From Arcuatula senhousia (lineage: Eukaryota > Mollusca > Bivalvia > Mytilida > Mytilidae), in NCBI GenBank assembly GCA_963971305.1, contig OZ020303.1, positions 39,978,106 to 40,042,105 on the forward strand: a stretch of DNA of 64,000 nucleotides, written 5' to 3'. The position numbers and the translations under genes are program-made. Each line of letters begins with the position of its first letter. The first letter of the stretch is position 1. Under the pieces are notes generated by a model that saw only the letters and a list, made by a program, of their open reading frames with translations, did not search any database and was not told the DNA's origin. Positions 63,950 through 64,000 of the stretch are shown in pieces.

Positions 63950-64000
63950 GTCCACCTATAAAAGTAGAGTGGCATACACTGTTCGGGTCCCTGCGTCCGT
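63950..64000 (+). mobile_element. 5' end of another hairpin-ended element, cut by the window
   Basis: CCACCT pairs imperfectly with AGAGTGG across ATAAAAGT, and GGGTCCCTGCGTCCGT follows to the window edge: the design of 17107 and 30747. Confidence 0.5.

Overview
The window is AT-rich, intron-rich, repeat-dense animal DNA. Several dispersed repeats (terminal-hairpin elements beginning AGCTCACCTG or TTTTTATACCCCC followed by GTCCGTCC runs, a tail containing 'CCTGTCCTAAGCCAG', a 'GGTCCTGACTTGGTACAGGC' family) are ones I associate with bivalve genomes, most likely a mussel (Mytilus). That assignment comes from memory of repeat families, not from a search.

Host genes. Two complete multi-exon genes could be rebuilt on the minus strand by joining splice sites with matching phases: gene A (12432-21149, 5 coding exons, 492 aa) and gene B (24142-35913, 7 coding exons, 469 aa). 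Both encode a signal peptide, a cysteine-containing ectodomain (CUB-like in A), a Ser/Thr-rich stalk, one transmembrane helix on its own small exon, and a tyrosine/proline-containing cytoplasmic tail on a single last exon. Intron phases at matching junctions are identical (1 ... 1, 2), and they lie head to tail, so I read them as tandem paralogues of an undescribed receptor-like family. A third gene (D, plus strand) begins at 51232, has a second coding exon at 60024-60278 and runs off the window. A plus-strand terminal exon at 4561-5300 encodes an unrecognised protein with a PD-(D/E)xK nuclease-like motif.

Mobile DNA fills most of the rest. 1-4470: at least three nested copies of a hairpin-ended element, the innermost carrying a hAT element (2236-3591) with a perfect 8-bp target duplication. 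5796-7659: a Mutator-like element with ~120-bp terminal inverted repeats and a 9-bp duplication. 7798-~12070: an almost complete CR1/Jockey-type LINE (minus strand) with a PHD finger, a degenerate 2A-like peptide, endonuclease and reverse transcriptase, one frameshift, and four hairpin repeats in its 5' region. Further copies of the hairpin-ended families sit in introns of genes A and B (13982-16637, 15017-16490, 17107-17690, 25673-27063, 30747-31356).

36-50 kb is gene-poor: a 60-bp minisatellite with higher-order structure (37874-38640), two decayed reverse-transcriptase fragments of one retroelement family (28490 and 41696), several foldback elements, and a mirrored pair of ~70-bp minisatellite arrays (43.1 and 49.3 kb). 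50-64 kb is the start and introns of gene D, with a perfect 68-bp-arm foldback element (58839-58992) and tandem repeats.

No prokaryotic system, CRISPR array, rRNA or functional tRNA was seen. The most original material is the receptor pair, the common hairpin-plus-GTCCGTCC design shared by several unrelated-looking repeat families, and the LINE 5' hairpin array.
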